Source: Phenylobacterium glaciei (GTDB taxonomy: Bacteria; Pseudomonadota; Alphaproteobacteria; Caulobacterales; Caulobacteraceae). From it: a stretch of 64,000 nucleotides of DNA. Positions 8,050 through 18,900 of this stretch are shown here, in pieces; positions within the stretch are counted from its first letter, which is position 1, and the number at the start of each line of letters is the position of its first letter. The notes under the pieces were generated by a model. The model saw only the letters and a program-made list of their open reading frames with translations, searched no databases and had not been told where the DNA came from. The translations under genes and the position numbers were made by a program. The stretch spans positions 186,001-250,000 of the forward strand of contig NZ_JAGSGD010000002.1 of NCBI RefSeq assembly GCF_016772415.1. The letters run 5' to 3'.

Positions 8050-10017
8050 TTAGAACTCTTCCCAGCTGTCGTCCTCAGCCTGGGGCCGATGGGCGAGCGC
8101 GGTGTTTCCGCGGCTGGCGGGAGCTTGGTGTTGCGTGACCTGCGGCCGGTGGGCCGGGGCGTGGCGAGCCGGCGCGGCGGGAGCCGCGCGGCCGGTGGCG
8201 CGGGCGGCCTGGGGCGCGCCCGAGACCCGGAAGCGGCCCACCAGTCGGGCCAGTTCCTCGGCCTCGTCGGCCAGCACACGGCTGGCGGCGGTGGACTCTT
8301 CCACCATGGCCGCGTTTTGCTGGGTCACCTGGTCCATCTGGTTGACGGCGGTGTTCACCTGGCCGAGGCCGAGCGCTTCTTCCTTGGCCGAGGCGGCGAT
8401 CTCGCCGACCACGTTGGAGATCTCGCCGACCTGACGAACGATCCGTTCCAGGGCCTTGCCGGTCTCATCCACCAGACCCACGCCCTCGGCGACCTGTTGG
8501 GTCGAGGCCGAGATGAGCGCCTTGATCTCCTTGGCGGCTTCGGCGGAGCGCTGGGCCAGGGCGCGGACTTCGGAGGCGACGACGGCGAAGCCCTTGCCGG
8601 ACTCCCCGGCGCGGGCGGCTTCGACGCCGGCGTTCAGGGCCAGCAGGTTGGTCTGGAAGGCGATTTCGTCGACCACGCCGATGATCTGGCTGATCTTGTT
8701 GGAGCCTTCCTGGATCTTGTTCATGGCCACGACGGCCTTGCGCACGATCTCGCCGGACTGTTCGGCGTCGGTCTTGGCCGAGGCGGTTGCCTCGCGCCCG
8801 TGGGTGGCGCCTTCGGAGGTCTTGTTGACGGTGGCGGTGATCTCGTCGAGGGCCGCGGCGGTCTCTTCCAGGGTCGCGGCCTGGTGCTCGGTGCGGCGCG
8901 ACAGGTCGTCGGCCGAGTGGCTGATCTCGCCCGCGCCGGACTGGATGGAAGCGGTGGCGCCGGCGATGGCGGTCATGGCCTCTTCCAGCTTGGCCACGGC
9001 GGCGTTGAAGTCGTCGCGAAGCTTGCGGTAGTCGCCGGGGAACTCGGTGTCGACGCGGTAGGTCAGGTCGCCGGCGGCGAGCGCATCGAGGGCGCGGGCC
9101 AGGTTGGTGACCACATTGGCCTGTTCCTCGGCGATGGCCGCGGCGGCTTCGGCGTTCTGACGGCGGGCGGCTTCCGAGGAGGCCTCGGAGGCTTCGCTCT
9201 CCTGACGCAGTTTTTCCAGGTGGAGCTGGTTGTCGCGGAAGACGGTCAGGGAGGAGACGATGGCGCCCAGCTCGTCCTTACGGGCCAGGGCGTCCAGATT
9301 GATGCTGTTGTCGCCGCGCGAGAGGGCCTCGGTGGCGCCGGCGATCTTCTTGACGTCGCGGCGCAGGGTCAGGGTCAGGCTCAGCGCCAGGGCGCCGGCG
9401 ATCAGCAGGGTGGCGAGCGCGCCCACCAGGGTGGTGGTCTGGGCGGTCTTGGCGCGGGCGGCGCTGGCGGCGGCGCTGGTGTCGGTGACCTTCTGGCCTG
9501 CGTCCACGATCCTGTGGAGGGTGCCGCTCATCTTCGAGTACTCCTCCTCGAAGGGCGCGGCGAAGCCGGCGGCGGTGCCGAAGTCGGCGCCGATCATGGC
9601 GCAGATCACGTCGAGGGCGTCGCGGGTGTTCTTCAGGGCCTTGATCAGGTCGTCATAGGACTTCTTCTGATCGGCGGGCGCGGTCTTGCGGGCGGTCTCG
9701 ACTTCCTTGGTGATGGAGTCGATCTCAGCCAGCATCGCCTGGGAGTCGCCCTCGATCTTCTCGACCTCGATGGAGGCGGCCTGGTGGGTCAGCAGGAAAT
9801 AGAGTTGGCCGTGAACGGCGGTGATCCGTTCAGAGACCTTCTGCATGCGCAGGCTGTTGGGCATGTCCACCTGGACCACCTGCCGCAACTCGGCCGACTG
9901 GACGCGTTGCAGGATGATGGCGCCGGTGGCCAGGCAGGCCAGCATGACGAGAGCGAAAGCGGGCGCGAAGCCGATCTTGATGATCAGCGGCGTATCCACG
10001 AGCCTGAAGCGCTTCAC
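8050..10017 (-). CDS. Methyl-accepting chemotaxis protein (GTG start)
   Basis: A 655-residue transmembrane chemoreceptor. Membrane segments lie near residues 17-36 and 195-217, flanking a roughly 160-residue periplasmic helical sensor domain with no recognised ligand pocket. HAMP-type linkers follow (DVKKIAGATEALSRGD and a second, ALDALAAGDLTYRV). The conserved hairpin tip for CheA/CheW is present near residues 455-500 (NLLALNAGVEAARAGESGKG, FAVVASEVRALAQRSAEAAK). The protein ends in SWEEF, resembling the C-terminal CheR-binding pentapeptide. The start is GTG with GGGGGGA upstream. It is divergent from the small TonB-like gene and separated from it by a GANTC-rich region. Confidence 0.93.
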   Translation of the reverse strand: MKRFRLVDTPLIIKIGFAPAFALVMLACLATGAIILQRVQSAELRQVVQVDMPNSLRMQKVSERITAVHGQLYFLLTHQAASIEVEKIEGDSQAMLAEIDSITKEVETARKTAPADQKKSYDDLIKALKNTRDALDVICAMIGADFGTAAGFAAPFEEEYSKMSGTLHRIVDAGQKVTDTSAAASAARAKTAQTTTLVGALATLLIAGALALSLTLTLRRDVKKIAGATEALSRGDNSINLDALARKDELGAIVSSLTVFRDNQLHLEKLRQESEASEASSEAARRQNAEAAAAIAEEQANVVTNLARALDALAAGDLTYRVDTEFPGDYRKLRDDFNAAVAKLEEAMTAIAGATASIQSGAGEISHSADDLSRRTEHQAATLEETAAALDEITATVNKTSEGATHGREATASAKTDAEQSGEIVRKAVVAMNKIQEGSNKISQIIGVVDEIAFQTNLLALNAGVEAARAGESGKGFAVVASEVRALAQRSAEAAKEIKALISASTQQVAEGVGLVDETGKALERIVRQVGEISNVVGEIAASAKEEALGLGQVNTAVNQMDQVTQQNAAMVEESTAASRVLADEAEELARLVGRFRVSGAPQAARATGRAAPAAPARHAPAHRPQVTQHQAPASRGNTALAHRPQAEDDSWEEF

Positions 10018-10046
10018 AATATATTCCCCCCGTAAACACGGTTAGC

Positions 10047-10201
10047 GACTCGGTCACCATGCCTCCAGGTTGCTAACCAAACGTCACCGAAGTGGGGTTA
10101 GTCACGATTTCTGACCTCCGCGACATATACAGAGACTCCGAAAATGTGAATCAAGTATTCACGATTTATTAACCATGATTATGGCGCGCCGCATCAGACT
10201 C
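10047..10201. promoter_or_regulatory. Divergent promoter region with four GANTC sites and a palindrome
   Basis: Between the chemoreceptor (start 10017, reverse) and the gene at 10256 (forward) lie GANTC sites at 10047-10051, 10134-10138, 10148-10152 and 10197-10201. One is inside a 6-bp-arm palindrome, GTGAATCAAGTATTCAC at 10146-10162. GANTC is the target of CcrM in Caulobacterales, where promoter methylation can tie transcription to the cell cycle. Regulation here is inferred; no -10/-35 boxes were assigned. Confidence 0.45.
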
Positions 10202-10255
10202 TCTTAACCCCGGTAGTTCATCCTGAGATTGTCCAAATCTAGAAAGGAGTGGGGC

Positions 10256-10564
10256 ATGAAAAATATCATCAAGATCTTGGGCGGTTGCGCCCTGGCTCTG
10301 GCGGTCGCCGGTTCGGCGTCTGCTGGGAGCTTTGAGGACAGCATGGGCCGTTGCCTGACGAAGAACGCTAACACGCGGGACGCGGCGATGGTCATGCTGG
10401 AGTGCACCGCTGACGCCGGCAAGCTCTCGGGCTGCAAGGTGCTCGAGGACAGCAAGCCGAACAAGGGCTTCGACAAGGCCGCGCTCTGCGTCGCCGAAGC
10501 GTTGCCGATGGGCTCGAAGACCGGCACCGTGAAGGTTCCGATGCGCTTCCCGGGCGGCGGCTAG
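10256..10564 (+). CDS. Small periplasmic protein resembling a lone TonB C-terminal domain
   Basis: A 102-residue protein with a signal peptide (MKNIIKILGGCALALAVAGS, cleavage near ASA). The mature part has the order ECTADAGKLSGCKVLEDS, then GFDKAALCVAEA and VKVPMRFP, which resembles the C-terminal domain of TonB-family energy transducers. The N-terminal anchor and Pro-rich spacer needed for ExbB/ExbD coupling are absent, so it cannot work as a normal TonB. Four Cys are present in the mature part. AAAGGAG lies 8 nt upstream of the ATG. A terminator follows. The function is unknown. Confidence 0.68.
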   Translation: MKNIIKILGGCALALAVAGSASAGSFEDSMGRCLTKNANTRDAAMVMLECTADAGKLSGCKVLEDSKPNKGFDKAALCVAEALPMGSKTGTVKVPMRFPGGG

Positions 10565-10605
10565 ACCGCCGCTCCAAGAATTCTCATTCTTGCAAATTCG
10601 CGCCT

Positions 10606-10630
10606 CCGGCCCTCGGGCCGGGGGCGTTTT
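10606..10630 (+). terminator. Rho-independent terminator
   Basis: A GC stem CCGGCCC (10606-10612) / GGGCCGG (10615-10621) followed by GGGCGTTTTG, 42 nt after the stop of the small TonB-like gene. The reverse-strand gene ends at 10642, so it may act in both directions. Confidence 0.7.
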
Positions 10631-10641
10631 GTATTTCAGCT

Positions 10642-11445
10642 CTATTTATTGACCCGGGAGATCAGCTCCATCGCGGCGGCCGGAGCGCGCACCTTGCCCT
10701 CGTGGATGAAGTAGCTGAACACGTCGACCGGCTGTTCGGCCGGGGCGGTGCGGTCCACCGGCGTCAGGTCGTCGGGGCAGCGGCCTTGCGCATATTCCGT
10801 GAACCGCCTGGCCCACTTGTCGAGCCCCTCGGGCGCGTAGCCGGTGGGGATGTCATCGGAGCCGTCGATCAGGCGCGCATAGACGAAGTCGGCGGTGACG
10901 TCGGGGATCATCGGATAGCGGTCGTTCTCCGAGACGCAGATCGCCACGTTGCGGTTGCGGCACATCCTCACGAAGGCCACGTCCACGAAGCTCGGGTTGC
11001 GCACCTCCACCACGTGCCGCAGCTTCAGACCTTCTTGGGTCTTGGGCAGCAGGTCGAGGAAGGCCTCGAAGTCGGCGGGCTCGAATTTCTTGGTGGGCAT
11101 GAACTGCCAGAGGATCGGGCCTAGCCGGTCCCCCAGTTCGACGATCCCCTGGTTCAGGAACTTGCTGATCGAGTCCGCCGACTGGGCCAGGATCTTGCGG
11201 TTGGTGCAGAACCGCGAGGCCTTCAGGGAAAACACGAAGCCCTCGGGCGTCGCGGCCTTCCACTTGGCGAAGGTCTCGGGCTTCTGCGACGAATAGTAGG
11301 TGGAATTGATCTCGATGGAGGTCAGGTGGCGGCTGGCATAGGCGAGCTCGTCGGCCTGCTTGAGGCCCTCAGGATAGAAGACTCCGCGCCAGGGCTCGAA
11401 GGTGAAGCCCCCGATTCCGGCCCGGATGTAACCTGCCTGCGCCAT
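10642..11445 (-). CDS. DUF72 family protein (YecE-like)
   Basis: A 267-residue soluble protein of the DUF72/YecE family, a TIM-barrel-like fold of unknown activity. Family marks include IRAGIGGFTFEPWRGVFYPE near the N-terminus, SIEINSTYYSSQKPETFAKW, and FSLKASRFCTNRK. Length matches the family. The M28 peptidase gene ends 14 nt upstream on the same strand, so the two are probably co-transcribed. No enzymatic residues can be assigned with confidence. Confidence 0.88.
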   Translation of the reverse strand: MAQAGYIRAGIGGFTFEPWRGVFYPEGLKQADELAYASRHLTSIEINSTYYSSQKPETFAKWKAATPEGFVFSLKASRFCTNRKILAQSADSISKFLNQGIVELGDRLGPILWQFMPTKKFEPADFEAFLDLLPKTQEGLKLRHVVEVRNPSFVDVAFVRMCRNRNVAICVSENDRYPMIPDVTADFVYARLIDGSDDIPTGYAPEGLDKWARRFTEYAQGRCPDDLTPVDRTAPAEQPVDVFSYFIHEGKVRAPAAAMELISRVNK

Positions 11446-11459
11446 GCCGCCCGACCCCG

Positions 11460-13115
<1,656 letters not shown>

Positions 13116-13214
13116 GAATACACTCGGGCAAGGACCAATTTGCCCGGGACCCTAGCGAGGCCGATGCGGCGGCGCTAGAGGATCGCGCCGGAAACCGAGG
13201 TTATGGTTAAGTCA

Positions 13215-13226
13215 TTCAAGCTTGAA
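13215..13226. promoter_or_regulatory. Perfect 12-bp palindrome in a divergent promoter region
   Basis: TTCAAGCTTGAA lies in the 291-bp gap between the M28 peptidase gene (reverse) and the RND efflux operon (forward). Its position and symmetry fit an operator for a dimeric repressor. No regulator gene is adjacent, so the binding protein is unknown. Nothing else was recognised in this gap. Confidence 0.35.
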
Positions 13227-13406
13227 CGAGTTTGTCGAAAAAGGTGTGACAGATGCGCCCCACTCGCTATGGCGAAGCCCCTTTGTATCGCCTCTGCAAT
13301 TTTGGGGACGGCTTGCTATGATCAAGGAAGCTTCAGCTAACCGCGTCGCGCCTCCCCAAAGCCGATACACTCGGCGGCGATTCGCGGTCTGACAACGACA
13401 GAGATC

Positions 13407-14837
13407 ATGCGCCCCGCCACATTCGTAGCCGGACTGGCCTGTCTCACGCTTGCCGCGTGCGCTTCCGCGCGCAAGCCCGAGATCGCCGTACCGACCGCCT
13501 TCGAGGCGCCCCCGTCCGCCCCTGCGACCATTGACGCCACGGCGCTTGACCGCTGGTGGACCCAGTTCAACGATCCGGTGCTCACCGCCCTGATCGAGGA
13601 CGCCCTGGTCCGCGCGCCGGACGCCCGCTCGGCCGCCGCGCGGCTGACGGAGGCGCGCGCCACCTCGTCCAACGCCCTGATCGCCTTCCTGCCCCAGGGC
13701 GCCGCCTCAGGCACGACACGGGAAACCCACACCACCCAGACCTCGGGCACGGTGGTCAATATCCCGGGCTTCTCCACCAACGGTGAGAGCACCTCTTCCA
13801 GCGCCACTTTCAATGTGAGCTGGGAGGCCGATCTGTTCGGCCGCATCTTCGCGGTGGCCAAGGCCGCGAAGGGCGACACCAACCAGGCGCAGGCCAGCTA
13901 TGAGGGCGCGCGCGCCAGCCTGGCGGCCAACATCGCCGACACCTATTTCCTGGCCCGCGGCCAGGCCATCCAGCTTGAGGATGCGCGCGAAACCGCCCGC
14001 ATCCAGCGCGGCCTGCAGCAGGTCGCCAACCTCCGGGCCGAGCGCGGTCTGGGGTCCGCCTCGGAAGCCGACCGCGTGGCCGGAGACCTGGCCCAGGCCG
14101 AGGGAAACGCCGCCAGCCTCGAGGCCGAGCTGAAGGCCACCCGTCGCACCCTGCTGGTGCTGGTGGGCCGGGGCGTCGATCCCCTGGCCAGCATCCCCAC
14201 ACCGGCCAGTGTCGGTGAGATTCCGCCCGTGCCCGCCACGGTGCCTGGCGAACTGCTGGCCCGACGCCCCGACGTGCGCCAGGCCGAGGCCGCCGTGCGT
14301 TCGGCGGCCGGCCGCCTGACCTACGCCCAGCTGGCCTTCTTCCCGACCTTCACCCTGACGCCGGGTATCGGCCTCTCGCGGTCCGAGCAGCCGGGCTACC
14401 AGTCCACCACCCGCAACTGGTCGATCGGGGCCGGGCTCACCCAGCCGATCCTGTCGATCCCCAAGCTGCTGCAGGACCTGAAGGCCCAGAACGCCCGCAC
14501 CGAACAGGCGGTGATCGCCTATGAAAAGGCCGTGCAGACCGCCTATGGCGAGGCCGACAGCGCGCTCACCCGCCTGGACTCCGACCGCCGCCGCGTCGGT
14601 CTGCTGGCCGATGGTGAGCTCCGCGCCGAGCGGGCCTATGAGGCCAGCCGCGTCCGCTACGCCGCCGGTCTTGATGATCTCTCCACCGCGTTGGGGGCCG
14701 AACAGTCCTGGCGCTCGACGCGATCGGCGCTGACCAGCGCGCAGGTTCAAGCCCTGCGCCGCGCCGTCCAGACCTACAAGGCGCTCGGAGGCGGCTGGCC
14801 CGCCACCCCCGTGCTCGCCAAGCAAGAGGCACGCTAG
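13407..14837 (+). CDS. RND efflux outer membrane lipoprotein, NodT/OprM family
   Basis: A 476-residue TolC-like channel subunit. The lipoprotein signal has lipobox LAAC (Cys17). Two OEP repeats are visible: SFSA-type strands and long Ala-rich helices (ALVRAPDARSAAARLTEARA, and LLARRPDVRQAEAAVRSAAG, which is the classic RPD motif). It forms the outer membrane exit duct of the pump encoded by the next two genes. The stop is 2 nt before the start of the adaptor gene. First gene of a three-gene efflux operon. Confidence 0.9.
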   Translation: MRPATFVAGLACLTLAACASARKPEIAVPTAFEAPPSAPATIDATALDRWWTQFNDPVLTALIEDALVRAPDARSAAARLTEARATSSNALIAFLPQGAASGTTRETHTTQTSGTVVNIPGFSTNGESTSSSATFNVSWEADLFGRIFAVAKAAKGDTNQAQASYEGARASLAANIADTYFLARGQAIQLEDARETARIQRGLQQVANLRAERGLGSASEADRVAGDLAQAEGNAASLEAELKATRRTLLVLVGRGVDPLASIPTPASVGEIPPVPATVPGELLARRPDVRQAEAAVRSAAGRLTYAQLAFFPTFTLTPGIGLSRSEQPGYQSTTRNWSIGAGLTQPILSIPKLLQDLKAQNARTEQAVIAYEKAVQTAYGEADSALTRLDSDRRRVGLLADGELRAERAYEASRVRYAAGLDDLSTALGAEQSWRSTRSALTSAQVQALRRAVQTYKALGGGWPATPVLAKQEAR

Positions 14838-14839
14838 AC

Positions 14840-15955
14840 GTGACGAGAACCGCCACCGCCCTCATCCTCGCCCTGGTCGCGACCCTGGCCCTTGCCGGTT
14901 GCGGCAAGAAGCCCGTGACCAAGGAGACCGACAGCCAGCGCGCCCGCGCTGTGCGCGTGGTCAAGGTCGAGCCTCGCCAGATCATCGGCTCGCTCACCGC
15001 CTCAGGCGTCCTGACGCCGCGCGAAGAAGCCGCCGTCCTGCCCGAGGTCACCGGATACCGGGTGGCCCGGGTGCTGGTGGACGCCGGGCAATATGTCCGC
15101 GCAGGCCAGACCCTGGTCCAGCTCGACGGCGCGCTGATCGCCGCCCAGGTGGAGCAGCAGGGGGCGCTCGCCGCCCAGAGCGCCATCCAGGCCGAACAGG
15201 CCGAAGCCCAGGCGGCCCGCGTGAAGGGCCTCGACGGCCAGGGCGTGCTCTCGCAGGAACAGCTCGATCAGCGCCGGTTCCAGGCCCGCGCCGCGCGGGC
15301 CACCGCCAACGCGCAGGCCGCCGCCTACAAGGACGCCCGCACGCGGGCCAGCAAGCTGGCGGTCACCGCCCCGGTCTCGGGCCTGGTGCTGGAGCGCAAT
15401 GTGCGCCCGGGTGACCTTTCCGCCGGCGGCGCGACCCCGTGGTTCCGGCTGGCCCAGGGCGGCGAGGTCGAACTGCTGGCCGAACTTTCCGAGGAAGACC
15501 TCGCCCGGGTCCGGCCCGGCCAACGCGCCAGCGTCGTGCTGTCCACCGGGACCAGCGCCGAGGGCTATGTGCGGCTGGTCTCACCCCAGGTGAACGCCCA
15601 GACCAAGCTCGGCACGGTGCGCATCCACCTGCCCGTCCGCTCCGACATCCGCTCCGGCGGCTATGGCCGCGCCCTGTTCGCCGATGTGGTGGGCGAGAGC
15701 CTGGCCGTGCCGGAAACCGCCGTCCGCTACGACGCCGACGGCGCCAGCGTGATGGTGGTGGGCGCCGACAACCGCGTGAAGCGGGTGAGCGTCCAGACCG
15801 GGTCACGCGGCTCGGGCCTGGTGTCCCTGATCAAGGGTCCGCCGGCCGGCTCCCGCGTGGTGCTGAACGCCGCGGCCTTCCTGCTGGACGGTGACATGGT
15901 GCGTCCGAGCGAGGGCCCGGTTCCCATGGCCAAACCCGTGAGCGCGAAAAAATGA
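14840..15955 (+). CDS. RND efflux periplasmic adaptor (membrane fusion protein, GTG start)
   Basis: A 371-residue HlyD/AcrA-type adaptor. The N-terminus is a lipoprotein signal with lipobox LAGC. The order of domains is lipoyl half-motif (PEVTGYRVARVLVDAGQYVR), alpha-helical hairpin rich in Ala/Gln/Glu (about 95-150), second lipoyl half (KLAVTAPVSGLVLERNVRPG), beta-barrel and membrane-proximal domain. It bridges the inner membrane pump and the outer membrane channel. The stop overlaps the start of the pump gene (ATGA), showing translational coupling. Confidence 0.91.
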   Translation: MTRTATALILALVATLALAGCGKKPVTKETDSQRARAVRVVKVEPRQIIGSLTASGVLTPREEAAVLPEVTGYRVARVLVDAGQYVRAGQTLVQLDGALIAAQVEQQGALAAQSAIQAEQAEAQAARVKGLDGQGVLSQEQLDQRRFQARAARATANAQAAAYKDARTRASKLAVTAPVSGLVLERNVRPGDLSAGGATPWFRLAQGGEVELLAELSEEDLARVRPGQRASVVLSTGTSAEGYVRLVSPQVNAQTKLGTVRIHLPVRSDIRSGGYGRALFADVVGESLAVPETAVRYDADGASVMVVGADNRVKRVSVQTGSRGSGLVSLIKGPPAGSRVVLNAAAFLLDGDMVRPSEGPVPMAKPVSAKK

Positions 15956-18900
15956 CCCACGCGCCGCAAGATCACGACGACGGCCGCGGGTTCCAGATCT
16001 CGTCCTGGGCGATCCGCAACCCGGTCCCGGTGGTGGTGCTGTTCATCGCGCTCGTCCTGGCCGGGATGATTTCCTACGGCGGGCTGCCGGTGAAGCAGTT
16101 CCCCAACGTTCAGTTCCCGATGGTGAACATCACCGTGACCCAGTCGGGCGCGGCGCCGGGCGAGATCGAGACCCAGATCACCCGGCCGGTGGAGGACGCG
16201 CTGGCCGGCATCTCCAACGTCAAGAACATCTACTCGACCGTGACGCTGGGGGTCTCCACCACCAATGTCGAGTTCGAGCTGGGTGAGGACCTGCAGAAGA
16301 AGACCGACGAGGTCCGCTCGCGCATGGACCAGACCCGGGCGGTACTGCCCCGCGAGATCGACGAGCCGACGGTCACCCGGGTGGAGCTGGATAGCCAGCC
16401 GATCCTGACCTACGCCGTGGCCGCCCCGGCCATGTCGGACGCCGAGCTTTCCTGGTTCATCGACGACACCATCGCCCGCGAGCTCCAGACCGAGAAGGGG
16501 GTCTCCCAGATTTCCCGCGTCGGCGGGGTGAACCGCGAGATCAACATCCTCATCGACCCTGACCGGATGGCGGCCCGCGGTCTGACCGCGCCCCAGATCA
16601 ACACCGCCCTGCGCGGCTTCGACATCGACGCGCCCGGCGGCCGGGTGGCGATCGGCGGCCGCGAACAGACCCTGCGGGTGCTTGGCGCGGTCAATACGCT
16701 CAACGCCCTGCGCGACCTGACCATCCCCACAGGCGGCGGACGCTATGTGAAGTTGACCGACGTGGCCGAGGTCGGCGACGGCTCCAGCGAGGTGCGCGGC
16801 TTCGCGCGTCTGAACGGCGCGGCGGTGGTCGGCTTCCAGGTGATGAAGACCCGCGACTCCAGCGACGTCGGCGTCGACGACGCGGTGATCAAGGCCATCG
16901 CCAAGCTGGAGCAGGCCCACCCGGGGGTGAAGTTCACCCGAATCTTCTCCTCCGTCGACGAGACCCGCGCCAGCTTCCGCGCCACGCAGCACGTGCTGCT
17001 GGAAGGCATGTTGCTGGCGGCCATCGTGGTGTTCGTGTTCCTGCGCGACTGGCGCTCGACGATGATCACCGCCTTCGCCATGCCGATCTCGCTGATCCCG
17101 ACCTTTTTCTTCATGAAGCTGTTCGGGTTCTCGCTGAACGTCGTGACCCTGCTGGCCCTGACCCTGGTGGTGGGCATCCTTGTCGATGACGCCATCGTGG
17201 AGATCGAGAACATCGAGAAACGGGTGGCCCAGGGCATGCGGCCCTTCAAGGCCGCCCTGCAGGGCGCCGACGCCATCGGCCTGGCGGTGGTGGCCACCAC
17301 CATGGCCATCGTCGTGGTGTTCATGCCGGTCAGCTTCATGAAGGGCATGGCCGGCCAGTTCTTCCGGGAATTCGGCCTGACGGTCTGCGTGGCTGTGCTG
17401 TTCTCCCTTGTGGTGGCCAGACTTCTGACGCCGCTGATGGCCGCCTATCTGCTGAAGCCCACCAGCCACCCGGTGGAGCGCAAGCCCTTCGAGGGCTTTT
17501 ACCGCAACGCCCTGGAATGGTCCCTCGACCACCGGATCGTCGCCTGCATCCTGGGCGGCGTGGTGTTCGTGGGCTCGCTGTTCCTGGTGCCCATGCTGCC
17601 GCAAGGCTTCCAGCCGGCCGGCGATCCCGACTACATCTATGTCGACCTGCAAGGCCCCCCCGGTGCGAGCGCCGCGGCCATGGAGGACGTCGCCCTGCGC
17701 GTCAGCCACGTGTTCATGGGCCGACCCGGCGTGCGGGCCGTCTTCGCCCAGGTGGGCTCCACCGCCAGTTCCGGAGGTCCCGGCTTCGGCGGGGCCGGCG
17801 GCGGCAGCGACCTGCGCAACGGCACGGTCACCGTCCTGCTGGACGAGCACCGCACCATCAGCGGCGACGAACTGAAGGCCCAGACCCGCCAGGCCCTGCG
17901 CGAGGTGCCCGACGCCCGCATCACCTTCCTGAACTTCCAGGGGTCGGCGGGCCTGCAGGCCATCCTCGCCTCCAACGACCCAGCCGCCCTGACGGCCGCG
18001 TCGCTGGAGCTGGAAAAGCAGATGCGGACCATCGACATCATCGCCGATCCGCACGCCTCGGCCCCGCCGATCGGCCCGGAACTGGTGATCCGCCCCCGCG
18101 CCGACGAGGCCGCGCGCCTTGGCGTATCGGTGGACACCATCGCCCAGGTGGCCCGCGTCGCCACGGTGGGCGACATCGACGCCAATGTCGCCAAGCTGAC
18201 CGCCGGCGAGCGCCGCATTCCGATCCGCATCCGCATGCCCGCCGACGCCCGCGCCGATCTGGAGCGGATCAAGGCCCTTCGCATCCCCACCGTCACCGGG
18301 GGCTCCACGACGCTGGACGCCGTGGCCGATGTCAGCTTCCAGGCGGGTCCCGCCAAGATCGACCGCCTCAACCGCAAGCGTCAGCTGACCATCCAGGCCG
18401 AGCTGAACGGCGCGGAGCTCGGGGACGCCTACAAGCGGGTCCGCGCCCTGCCGATCATGAAGCACCTGCCGCCGGGCGTGGCTCCGGCCGAGACCGGTCA
18501 GCTGGAGGCCCAGCAGGAGCTGTTCGGCTCCTTCGGCCTGGCCCTCTTCGCCGGTGTGGCGATGATCTACGGCGTTCTGGTCCTGTTGTTCCGCAGCTTC
18601 TTCAAGCCGGCGGTGATCCTGACGGCCCTGCCGCTGTCCTTCGCGGGCGCCTTCCTGGGGTTGTTGATCTTCAACCTCTCGCTCTCGATCCCTTCGCTGA
18701 TCGGCTTCCTGATGCTGATGGGCCTGGCGGCGAAGAACTCCATCCTGCTGGTGGAGTACGCCATCGAGCGAGAGCGAGAGGGCATCCCGCAGCGCGACGC
18801 CATCCTGGAAGCCTGCCGAGAGCGGGCCCGGCCCATCGTCATGACCACCATGGCCATGGCCGCGGGCATGCTTCCTACCGCCTTCGCCCTGGAAAAGGGT

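Noticed and set aside
8005..10035. A 676-codon forward frame across the chemoreceptor gene
   Set aside because: The reverse strand encodes a complete chemoreceptor; the forward translation is Gly/Leu/Asp-rich and without motifs.
13337..13882. A 181-residue reverse ORF in the 5' part of the outer membrane efflux gene
   Set aside because: Antisense to a lipoprotein signal and OEP domain; no independent support.
15727..18465. A 912-codon open frame on the reverse strand across the RND adaptor and pump genes
   Set aside because: It is antisense to two clear transporter genes, has low-complexity Gly/His/Asp-rich translation and no domain; long antisense frames are expected at this G+C content.
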